Part shown: piece after piece, positions 1 to 6,385 of the stretch
How the letters are laid out: each line of letters begins with the position of its first letter
Numbering within the stretch: position 1 is the first letter of the stretch
Source: an uncultured Bacteroidales bacterium
Lineage (GTDB): Bacteria; Bacteroidota; Bacteroidia; Bacteroidales; Bacteroidaceae
DNA: 11,284 bases
Assembly (NCBI GenBank): GCA_937995875.1
Contig: CALKIW010000141.1
Coordinates: 1-11,284 of the forward strand
Direction of reading: 5' to 3'
Made by a program: the position numbers and the translations under genes
The notes under the pieces: model-generated
Database searches by the model: none
What the model was told of the DNA's origin: nothing
The model's input: only the letters and a program-made list of their open reading frames with translations

Positions 1-1255
1 CAATTTCTCTGTTTTCAAAGACCGATTAAAGGCTGCGGGAATGTTCGATCAGGCTAAAGATTTCCATCGAAGCAGCTACAATTGGAGCAAACTGCTGTAC
101 AAAGCCGACATCGAAATGGACCTGCGGACGCGCAATATGGCCGGATTCCAATTGCTTGACCTGCAAGATTATCCGGGTCAGGGAAGTGCATTTGTAGGAC
201 TATTGGATGCTTTCATGGAGCCAAAAGCCGATAAAGACATCAAAAAGTTTTGGAAACAGTTCTGCAATGACGTTGTTCCGATGTTTGTTTCAGACCGTCT
301 GACTTTCGTCTCCGGCGACACATTGGCTCTGAATTTCCAAATAGCCAACTATAGCGGAGGGAGCCTTGAAGGGCAGAAACTACAATGGTCTCTGACACTG
401 CCGGACCATAAGGCTCAACCGGAAGCCCGCCTTGCCGGTGGCGAAATGTCCATACCATCGGGAGAAGGCTTAATAAACCCGTATGGAACAGGGCGTCTTA
501 TCCCCATCTCCACGATGATTTCTCAGTTGAAAAAAGTCAGTAAGGACACGGCTTGGAAACTAAAACTCCGTGTCTCCATCGGTGAACATTATGCCAACAG
601 TTATGACCTTTGGCTATATGACGATGTAGATTTAAAGGCCGATGATATTTTGATTGTGCAAAATCTCTCTGAGGAGGTGAAGCGGAAATTATCGAACGGC
701 GCCAAGGTTTTATGGATGCCGGACTCTGCCCAGATGCACGGCAACACCGTAGGCGGACTGTTCCAAACCGACTATTGGAACTACAGAATGTTCAAAACGA
801 TTTGTGACAACAAGAAAGTCGAATCTTCTCCCGGTACCCTCGGGCTGCTGACCAATCCCCAACATCCCATTTTTTCCGGCTTCCCAACAGAAGAACACAC
901 CAACTGGCAATGGTTTCCAATCATCAAAGCCAGCCATCCGGTGATATTAGACCGGCTTCCACAAACTTACCTTCCCATCATACAGGTGATTGACAATGTA
1001 GAAAGAAACCACAAATTAGGACTCGCTTGTGAGTTTAAAGTTGGTTTGGGGAAGTTGCTTTTAGTAGCGAGCGACCTCAACGAAGCAGCCAAACATCCGG
1101 AGGGAAAAGCCTTTTTCCACAGTGTTCTCACCTATATGAACGGCCCGTTGTTTAACCCAAGTTATGAGATTAGCGTCGAAGAATTGACGGACGCATTAAC
1201 CAAGCCGCAATCAGAGACACACATGAAAGATCTGCACAACATTTCAAACTACTGA
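1..1255 (+). CDS. C-terminal part of a probable family 2-type glycoside hydrolase (5' partial)
   Basis: The reading frame is open from base 2, so the gene starts before the window; 417 residues remain before the TGA at 1253-1255. The methionine codon at 41 is internal, because the frame continues unbroken upstream of it. Near the N-terminal edge, residues 48-61 read GFQLLDLQDYPGQG, which I associate with the end of the catalytic barrel in large Bacteroidota GH2-type hydrolases. Beyond it come a beta-rich stretch (about 80-190) and a section resembling a glutamine-amidotransferase-like fold, with a DDILIVQNLSEEV segment followed by KVLWMP. A later NWQWFP plus PIIQVIDNVERNHKLGL stretch is also familiar from the tails of such enzymes. 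The catalytic glutamates would lie upstream and cannot be checked. The likely role is cleavage of a glycan, probably in the periplasm, but the substrate is unknown. Membership of GH2 is from recalled family resemblance, not a search; another carbohydrate-active enzyme with the same tail is possible. Confidence 0.6.
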   Translation, partial: NFSVFKDRLKAAGMFDQAKDFHRSSYNWSKLLYKADIEMDLRTRNMAGFQLLDLQDYPGQGSAFVGLLDAFMEPKADKDIKKFWKQFCNDVVPMFVSDRLTFVSGDTLALNFQIANYSGGSLEGQKLQWSLTLPDHKAQPEARLAGGEMSIPSGEGLINPYGTGRLIPISTMISQLKKVSKDTAWKLKLRVSIGEHYANSYDLWLYDDVDLKADDILIVQNLSEEVKRKLSNGAKVLWMPDSAQMHGNTVGGLFQTDYWNYRMFKTICDNKKVESSPGTLGLLTNPQHPIFSGFPTEEHTNWQWFPIIKASHPVILDRLPQTYLPIIQVIDNVERNHKLGLACEFKVGLGKLLLVASDLNEAAKHPEGKAFFHSVLTYMNGPLFNPSYEISVEELTDALTKPQSETHMKDLHNISNY

Positions 1256-1301
1256 TACCTCGTATCAATCTCCACACGATAGAGCGCTCACGACAATTCC
1301 A

Positions 1302-1385
1302 TCTTTTGTCTTGGGCGACAGCAACTTGAGGGAAATTTATGTTGGATAGAGTCTTGTGGCATATCCTTCTTTTGTCGCAGGCGAC
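1302..1385. repeat. Pair of 18-base direct repeats, 66 bp apart
   Basis: TCTTTTGTCttgGGCGAC at 1302-1319 recurs as TCTTTTGTCgcaGGCGAC at 1368-1385: nine bases plus six bases are identical around a three-base variable core. In the second copy the core completes a small palindrome, GTCGC-AG-GCGAC (1374-1385). The pair lies between the hydrolase stop codon and the terminator. Its function is unknown; it could be a protein-binding site, a transcript structure or a relic of duplication. Confidence 0.55.
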
Positions 1386-1408
1386 CTCTCCCCACCGACT
1401 TCAATGCT

Positions 1409-1449
1409 AAGGCATCCTGTAAAATAGGGTGCCTTATTTGTAATTTTTT
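1409..1449 (+). terminator. Intrinsic terminator after the hydrolase gene
   Basis: AAGGCATCCT (1409-1418) pairs with AGGGTGCCTT (1426-1435) over ten base pairs, one of them a T-G wobble, around the seven-base loop GTAAAAT. A T-rich run follows directly (1436-1449, ending in six T). It lies about 155 bases after the hydrolase stop and about 110 before the HTCS start, so it should end the upstream transcript and leave the HTCS with its own promoter. The stem is not preceded by an A-run, so it works best on the + strand. Confidence 0.75.
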
Positions 1450-1559
1450 CCCATTTCCTTCGTTATTATCATGAAGGAGACCGCTTGTTGTTGCAGACTC
1501 CAACCCCACACGACAAGTCCGGCACACCACAATTTATATCAAATTAGATCCAAAGCGAC

Positions 1560-4500
1560 TTGAAAAAACTCATTATCATCATCTGTCTGCTCACGGCCAC
1601 GCTACCCCTCATGGCTCTATCCATGACACACCACCAGTTTCTTTTCGATCATCTCGACCAAGAAGACGGCATGGATGAACAGCGTGTCTTCTCTATCATA
1701 GAAGGTGACGACGGGGCCATTTGGATTGCGACCAAGAATGGGGTGAAGCGTTACAATGGGCATCGCATAGGCAACTACGACCTGCCTGCTGCCATGCGGC
1801 TGAGCGATGCCAGCGGCAGGATGTTCAAAATGCACAAGAGCGGCAAGCGCTTATTTACCTTCGACAATACGGGAAAGATTTTTGAGTATCATCCTCTCAC
1901 CGATCAATTCCGTCTGTTTCTTAACCTTCAAGACATCTTCGAAGGCGAAATTTTACTCAATGACATCTGTCTCGACCGCCAAGGACACCTCTGGTTGGCA
2001 ATGGGCAACGGCCTCTATCTGCTCGATTCGTCACATACGCCCATCACCCTTCTTGCCCAAACCTACGTCAATACCATCTTTGACGACGGCAATGTTAAAT
2101 TCGTCGGCACCAATTCCGGAGCTTATTCATTCAACACTGCGCAAACCATTGCATCCAAAGGCGGACACACCGCAACGACCGGCAACCGCCCCACGCCCAT
2201 CGCGCAGCACTCTATCCCCATTGAAAGTCTTTACTACGACGATACGACCGGGCTCCTATGGCTGGGCACTTTCAACAGCGGCGTACAGTTCATCGACATG
2301 AAATCGCGTCGCATCATGCCCTCACCGCTCAACACTTTCTCTCAAAATCCCGTGCGCCGAATCACTCCACTCAACACCGAATCCATGCTGTTAGGCGTGG
2401 ACGGCGGTGGTATCTGGCTGGCGTCGCGCAACGGTCTTTCGGGCAAACTGCTGATGAGCGCCGACGACAAGACGGGCAGCGTGCTGCACGGAAACGGCAT
2501 CTATGACATCTGTCTTGACCGTTGGGGCGACCTTTGGATCGGATCCTACTCGGGCGGCGTAGACATCGCCTACCCTATGGGAGCCGTGATGCAACAGCTC
2601 GAGCACATTTACATGAATCCACAGTCGCCGGCCAACAACGACATCAGTGCCGTGATGCAAGACAGCAAGGGCAACATCTGGCTGGGCACCGACATCGGTA
2701 TGAGCATTCTCTCGCCCGACGGGCAATGGCATCACGGCCTGACGGGAAAGGTGGTATTGTCTTTCTGCGAATGTACCGACGGCACCATACTCGCCGGCAC
2801 CTATGGAGCGGGAGTTTATGCCGTGCGTCCCGACGGCAGTTCCCGGCTCGCCTACGGCACCGAAAAGCACAATCTGGCCACCAACTACGTCTTCAGTCTG
2901 TTTGTCGATCGGGTCGGCAGCGTGTGGATAGGCTGTCTCGACGGTCCGCTCATCGAGCTGTCCGCTCACGGCAGACGGGAGTTCGACATCTCCCAAGTGC
3001 AAGCCATCACCTCCTCGCCCGATGGGCATATTGCCGTAGGCACGGCCAACGGCTTATACCTCATCGACCCCACCACCCATCAATACACCCGTCATTTTCA
3101 AGGCTACGCATTCGAAGGCACGAATGTGAACTCCTTTATCCAAGCCATACTCTTTATCGACAAAGACCATGTATGGCTCGGTACCGACGGAGGCGGAATC
3201 TACATCTATGACATCCCCAAGCGCCATTTTCAAGAGCTCACCACCAGTCAGGGGCTCCCCTCCAACTATGTCTACGCCTTAGGATTCGACGGTTTGGGGC
3301 GAATATGGGCCTCCACCGACAAGGGGTTGATCTATCTCGTGCCCGACAAACAGCCCAAAGTGGTCAACGTAAACTTCATTGCCGGTCTGGAACGCGAATA
3401 CAGGCGCCAGTCCATGACCAACTTATCGGACGGCACCCTCATCTTCGGCGCCACCAATGGAGCCGTCATCATCAATCCCAAACTCATCGGAGAGCTCAAC
3501 TACAAGGCCCCACTCCGCTTTCACGGCATCAGTATTTTGGGGCAAGAGCCCCTCGACTCCACCCTCCGTCACCACCTTTACACCATGCTGGCCGACAAGA
3601 ACGTGAAGCTGAGCTACAGCCAAAACAGTTTCGACATCACCTTTGAGAGCATCAATTATCCTTATCAAAACGACATTATCTACGAATATCAGCTGGAAGG
3701 CAGCAATCCCGAATGGGTGCGTCTGGGCAGCAGCCAGACCATCCATCTCACCCGACTCTCGTCCGGCAACTATCAGCTCCACGTGAGAAGCATCAGCCGC
3801 AACGGCGGAAAAGTGCTCGACACCCAGACCCTGAAAATCCACATCGCGGCCCCTTGGTGGAACAGTTGGTGGGCATGGTGCCTCTATCTGCTGCTCGCCG
3901 GCAGCATGGGCTATCTGCTGTGGAGACGTTACCAAAGTATGCTCGAGAGCAGATATTTCAACGAGAAGACGGCATTTTTCATCAACACCGCCCACGATAT
4001 TCGCACACCGCTCACCCTCGTGCTCGCCCCACTCGACGATATGGCTGCCGACGAATCGCTGTCGCCCGCCAGCCGCAACTATCTGGATATGGCCCGTAAA
4101 AACGGTGAGAAACTGCGCAGGAAAATCAGTGGACTGCTGGATTTCCAACGAGCCGACCATTTGGGCATCAATCTCCACGTGGAAGAACTGAATCTCAAGA
4201 CGTTGCTCGAGGGCGAAATCGAGAAGTTCAAGGTTGCCGCACGCCAAAAAAATCAGTCGTTGCAACTGCTCGAATGTCCCGAAAACACCTCTGTGTGGCT
4301 CGACCCCTTCATGGCCGACAGCATTTTTGAAAACCTCATCTCAAACGCCATCAAATACACTCCCGACGGCGGCAGCATCACCCTGAAAGCCACCGAACAC
4401 GACGACAATATCAAGATAGAGGTGCGCGACACAGGCATCGGCATACCCAAAACGGCCTCGGGGCGGCTCTTCCAAGATTTCTACAGAGCCGACAACGCAC

Positions 4501-5591
4501 GAAAATCCGAACAACAGGGCACGGGCATCGGACTGATGCTTGTGCGCCGATTCATCCATTTGCACCAAGGCTCCCTCTCCTACACCAGCAAGGAAGGAGG
4601 GGGCACAACCTTTGTCATCACCCTTAAAAAGGGCAACACGCATCTCGACAAATGGATGGGCTCGGAGTCCCCAAAAACAACAGCCGAACAGCACACAACA
4701 ACTGCTGACGCACCGAAGACCATCGAAACGACAACTACCGACACAAGCACATTGCAAGACACGCTGCTCTTCGTAGACGACAACGCGGAACTGCGCACCT
4801 ATATAGCCACTGTCTTCGCCAAACACTACAGAGTGGTGACGGCAGACAGCGCCGAGGCGGCTCTCGACTATCTGGAAACCGACTCGTGCGACATCATGGT
4901 GTCCGACGTGATGATGCCGGGGATGCAGGGCGACGAACTTTGCCGCAGACTCAAAAGCGACAAGCAGACCTCGTGGATACCCATTATCCTGCTCACGGCC
5001 AAGGCCGGACGCAGCTTCATGATCGAGGGATTGGAACTGGGAGCCGACGACTATATTGAGAAGCCTTTCGACTCCGGCGTGTTGCGCAGCAAAATAAACA
5101 GCATCCTCGCCAACCGAAAGCGGTTGCAAGCCTACTATATGGAGCAATCGAGAATGCTCGTCAATCGTCAGCAGGACAACGCCCGTCCGCAACCCGTTCC
5201 CACCGACAATGCCGTCGACAATCGCACACCATACACCTCGTCAACGGCCCCAACGGAAGACCCCATAGACCCGGCCGGAAAAGAATTTGTGGAGCAGGCC
5301 ACACAGGTGATACTCGACAATTTGCAAAACAGCGACTTCAACGTCAACGCTTTGTGCATGGAAATGGCCATGAGCCGCACCTTGTTCTACGGCAAACTGA
5401 AATCGTACACGGGCACGGCTCCGCAAGATTTCATACGCACCATTCGACTGGAGCGGTCGGCAGCGTTGCTCAGGCAAGGCACATCCGTGAGCGAGGCGGC
5501 CGCAAAGACGGGGTTTGTCAATTCAAAATATTTCAGCACCGTATTCCGCAAACAGTTTGGCACACCGCCGAGCCAGTATCAGCAACAATAG
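1560..5591 (+). CDS. Hybrid two-component system (HTCS) sensor-regulator
   Basis: One 1343-residue protein joins periplasmic sensor, histidine kinase, receiver and DNA-binding domain. An N-terminal signal peptide (MKKLIIIICLLTATLPLMA) is followed by Reg_prop-type beta-propeller repeats with the recurrent pattern IWIATKNG / LWLGTFN / IWLGTD over about residues 45-690. A Y_Y_Y domain (about 690-760) and one membrane span (about 770-788, tryptophan-rich at its start) come next. The kinase has its phospho-accepting His812 in NTAHDIRTPL, the N-box NLISNAIKY (925-933), and the ATP-binding DTGIGIP (957-963) and GTGIGL (987-992). A Thr-rich linker (about 1036-1068) leads to the receiver, with Asp1073/Asp1074, phospho-acceptor Asp1116, Thr1146 and Lys1168. 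An AraC-type helix-turn-helix ends the protein (about 1245-1341). All key residues are present, so it should be functional. Length is normal for HTCS. The start is TTG: the frame is stopped at 1545-1547, and the next ATG (1611) would remove the signal peptide. It probably senses an oligosaccharide and activates the SusC/SusD genes downstream. Confidence 0.95.
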   Translation: MKKLIIIICLLTATLPLMALSMTHHQFLFDHLDQEDGMDEQRVFSIIEGDDGAIWIATKNGVKRYNGHRIGNYDLPAAMRLSDASGRMFKMHKSGKRLFTFDNTGKIFEYHPLTDQFRLFLNLQDIFEGEILLNDICLDRQGHLWLAMGNGLYLLDSSHTPITLLAQTYVNTIFDDGNVKFVGTNSGAYSFNTAQTIASKGGHTATTGNRPTPIAQHSIPIESLYYDDTTGLLWLGTFNSGVQFIDMKSRRIMPSPLNTFSQNPVRRITPLNTESMLLGVDGGGIWLASRNGLSGKLLMSADDKTGSVLHGNGIYDICLDRWGDLWIGSYSGGVDIAYPMGAVMQQLEHIYMNPQSPANNDISAVMQDSKGNIWLGTDIGMSILSPDGQWHHGLTGKVVLSFCECTDGTILAGTYGAGVYAVRPDGSSRLAYGTEKHNLATNYVFSLFVDRVGSVWIGCLDGPLIELSAHGRREFDISQVQAITSSPDGHIAVGTANGLYLIDPTTHQYTRHFQGYAFEGTNVNSFIQAILFIDKDHVWLGTDGGGIYIYDIPKRHFQELTTSQGLPSNYVYALGFDGLGRIWASTDKGLIYLVPDKQPKVVNVNFIAGLEREYRRQSMTNLSDGTLIFGATNGAVIINPKLIGELNYKAPLRFHGISILGQEPLDSTLRHHLYTMLADKNVKLSYSQNSFDITFESINYPYQNDIIYEYQLEGSNPEWVRLGSSQTIHLTRLSSGNYQLHVRSISRNGGKVLDTQTLKIHIAAPWWNSWWAWCLYLLLAGSMGYLLWRRYQSMLESRYFNEKTAFFINTAHDIRTPLTLVLAPLDDMAADESLSPASRNYLDMARKNGEKLRRKISGLLDFQRADHLGINLHVEELNLKTLLEGEIEKFKVAARQKNQSLQLLECPENTSVWLDPFMADSIFENLISNAIKYTPDGGSITLKATEHDDNIKIEVRDTGIGIPKTASGRLFQDFYRADNARKSEQQGTGIGLMLVRRFIHLHQGSLSYTSKEGGGTTFVITLKKGNTHLDKWMGSESPKTTAEQHTTTADAPKTIETTTTDTSTLQDTLLFVDDNAELRTYIATVFAKHYRVVTADSAEAALDYLETDSCDIMVSDVMMPGMQGDELCRRLKSDKQTSWIPIILLTAKAGRSFMIEGLELGADDYIEKPFDSGVLRSKINSILANRKRLQAYYMEQSRMLVNRQQDNARPQPVPTDNAVDNRTPYTSSTAPTEDPIDPAGKEFVEQATQVILDNLQNSDFNVNALCMEMAMSRTLFYGKLKSYTGTAPQDFIRTIRLERSAALLRQGTSVSEAAAKTGFVNSKYFSTVFRKQFGTPPSQYQQQ

Positions 5592-5654
5592 CTTCACAAA
5601 GGCATCGGCACACGCTGTCACCACCTCCTCGCGGCCTTCTGACGGCTGCGGCTG

Positions 5655-5691
5655 CCCCTCCTTCCGCAGAGCTGTCTGCGGCAAATAGGGG
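5655..5691 (+). other. Two-tier hairpin downstream of the HTCS gene
   Basis: The inner stem is CCGCAGA (5664-5670) with TCTGCGG (5675-5681), seven perfect pairs around the tetraloop GCTG. An outer stem, CCCCT (5655-5659) with AGGGG (5687-5691), closes over a four- to five-base internal loop. It starts about 63 bases after the HTCS stop. There is no T-run behind it, so it is more likely a transcript-end structure or a factor-dependent stop than a standard intrinsic terminator. Confidence 0.5.
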
Positions 5692-5785
5692 TTCAAATCA
5701 CGGCCAAGCGCTGTCCTCGCATCGGCTTCATACATGAATTCCCTCGATAAATCTTTAGAAAAATACCAACAAACCGTGTTCTGAA

Positions 5786-5832
5786 TTTTGCGTATTTGAA
5801 ACCATTGTTCCTTTATTTTCAAATACGCGAAA
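5786..5832. repeat. Long perfect inverted repeat (hairpin)
   Basis: GCGTATTTGAAA (5790-5801) is the exact reverse complement of TTTCAAATACGC (5817-5828), giving 12 perfect pairs around a 15-base loop. Four more pairs outward (5786-5789 with 5829-5832, one a G-T wobble) extend the stem to 16. Neither side has the T-run expected of an intrinsic terminator: the + strand continues GAAAAATAAGG. It could be a cruciform or RNA structure, a dimeric-protein site, or a remnant of a small inverted-repeat mobile element. Confidence 0.6.
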
Positions 5833-5926
5833 AATAAGGCCATTTTACAAAACATTCATACACAGATAGTTACGAAGAAAGAGCCCCGTTACTCCTTTTT
5901 CTGTTGTTAAAACCTTCTGCCGTTAG

Positions 5927-6056
5927 GCCTCAACCGCAATGTGGAAAGGGCTCAACCGCAATGCGAAAAGGCTGTAGACGCACCGCCACAAAGCCCTAAC
6001 CGTATGGCCGTTGAATGTTAATCGCAACGCCGACTTTGATTTTTGCGAAGCCGATT
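5927..6056. repeat. Decayed tandem array with a period of about 22 bp
   Basis: CTCAACCGCAATG occurs exactly at 5929-5941 and again at 5951-5963; the surrounding 23 bases match at 19 positions. In the same 22-base phase are weaker copies: AGACGCACCG at 5976, AACCGTATGG at 5998 and AATCGCAACG at 6020. A related pair, GCAACGCCGACT (6024) and GCGAAGCCGATT (6045), continues at a 21-base step. The first two units are clear; the later ones are degenerate and recognised mainly by their phase. Confidence 0.5.
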
Positions 6057-6233
6057 AGCATATACACACCCCGAGAGATAGCCTTTTTCGCGCTGGAACG
6101 AAGACGGAAAACGGTCAGAAAATCATCCTTTTTTATGACAAAAACGTATGGTCCGGCCGTTTCGCCACGTCTCACCGCACAGGGCTGTCATCCTCGTCAC
6201 GAAGTGCCGCAATGCCTTGTTTTGGTTAGAAAT

Positions 6234-6269
6234 GATAGGTTTCAAACCTTTAAAGATAGCTTTCAAACC
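6234..6269 (+). promoter_or_regulatory. Putative HTCS operator: 15-bp direct repeat with 21-bp spacing
   Basis: GATAGGTTTCAAACC (6234-6248) and GATAGCTTTCAAACC (6255-6269) differ at one base and start 21 bp apart, two helical turns, so both copies face the same side of the DNA. The second copy ends 21 bp before the -7 element, where a -33 box would normally be. Direct-repeat sites next to a weak -33 region suit an AraC-type activator, and the adjacent HTCS is the obvious candidate. A weaker third half-copy, GCTTTCTTACC, follows at 6271-6281. The first copy also contains a 13-base palindrome (6237-6249). Binding by the HTCS is inference. Confidence 0.55.
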
Positions 6270-6290
6270 CGCTTTCTTACCAAAGTGGAC

Positions 6291-6298
6291 TATCTTTG
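6291..6298 (+). promoter_or_regulatory. -7 promoter element of the SusC/SusD operon
   Basis: TATCTTTG matches the Bacteroidota housekeeping -7 consensus TAnnTTTG exactly. No TTTG lies at the usual -33 distance; the nearest are TTTC at 6273-6276 (14-base spacer) and 6261-6264 (26-base spacer). A perfect -7 with no usable -33 suggests an activator-dependent promoter, in line with the direct repeat just upstream. Transcription would begin around 6303-6306, giving a leader of roughly 80 bases. Confidence 0.65.
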
Positions 6299-6319
6299 CA
6301 GAAGCACTCCTCGTGAAGA

Positions 6320-6355
6320 ATACATATAACCTATTGCAATATAGATATAACCTAT
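6320..6355 (+). repeat. Direct repeat in the SusC leader, 21-bp period
   Basis: ATACATATAACCTAT (6320-6334) recurs as ATAGATATAACCTAT (6341-6355) with one mismatch in 15 bases and a 21-bp step. It lies downstream of the predicted transcription start and 30 bases before the SusC start codon, so it would be part of the mRNA leader. It could be a slipped duplication, a second protein site or a translation-related element. Confidence 0.55.
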
Positions 6356-6385
6356 AATAATAAGAAAATCAAAAGACCTAAGTTT

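Larger units (their letters stand above)
1256..1559. other. Intergenic spacer between hydrolase and HTCS genes
   Basis: This 304-base spacer carries an intrinsic terminator at 1409-1449 and a pair of 18-base direct repeats at 1302 and 1368. No TAnnTTTG element with a well-placed TTTG partner is visible ahead of the HTCS start. The nearest look-alike, TATGTTGG at 1338-1345, has a TTTG at 1305-1308 but with a 29-base spacer, longer than the usual 19-21. The minus strand is open for 80 codons (1288-1530), but the product shows no recognisable domain and I do not call it a gene. Confidence 0.7.
5592..6385. other. 794-base structured intergenic region between HTCS and SusC genes
   Basis: No convincing gene is present here. 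Short open frames exist on both strands (for example 6015-6329 and 6148-6357 on +, 5523-5855 on -), but their translations show no recognisable domain and they overlap regulatory or repeated DNA. Composition shifts from GC-rich just after the HTCS gene to AT-rich from about 5740. The region holds a two-tier hairpin (5655-5691), a long inverted repeat (5786-5832), a decayed tandem array (5927-6056), an operator-like direct repeat (6234-6269), the -7 element (6291-6298) and a leader repeat (6320-6355). No classic intrinsic terminator with a T-run follows the HTCS gene. Confidence 0.75.

Noticed and set aside
2522..3211. 229-codon + strand open frame overlapping the HTCS sensor in another frame
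   Set aside because: It is Arg/His/Ser-rich, typical of a frame-shifted reading of a GC-rich gene, and the main frame shows clear propeller repeats.
4341..5192. 283-codon minus-strand open frame under the HTCS kinase and receiver (also 2391-3029 and 3423-4265)
   Set aside because: The + strand here encodes intact kinase and receiver motifs. The antisense translations are low-complexity and unrecognisable.
5523..5855. 110-codon minus-strand open frame after the HTCS gene
   Set aside because: It overlaps the HTCS 3' end antisense and reads through the long inverted repeat; no domain or promoter supports it.
5881..5906. Possible terminator from GAAAGAG pairing with CTCCTTTTTC
   Set aside because: Only three continuous G-C/A-T pairs form before a bulge, so the stem is too weak to call.
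5927..6056. CRISPR array reading of the 22-bp repeats
   Set aside because: Units are contiguous and decayed with no unique spacers between conserved repeats, and no cas genes are present.
6236..6264. TAGGTTTC and TAGCTTTC as extra -7 elements
   Set aside because: Each is one base off TAnnTTTG, but both lie inside the 15-bp direct repeat and lack a TTTG at -33; the exact match at 6291 is better placed.
6015..6329. 104-codon + strand open frame upstream of the SusC gene
   Set aside because: It runs through the tandem array, the operator-like repeat and the -7 element, has no recognisable domain and no credible translation signal.
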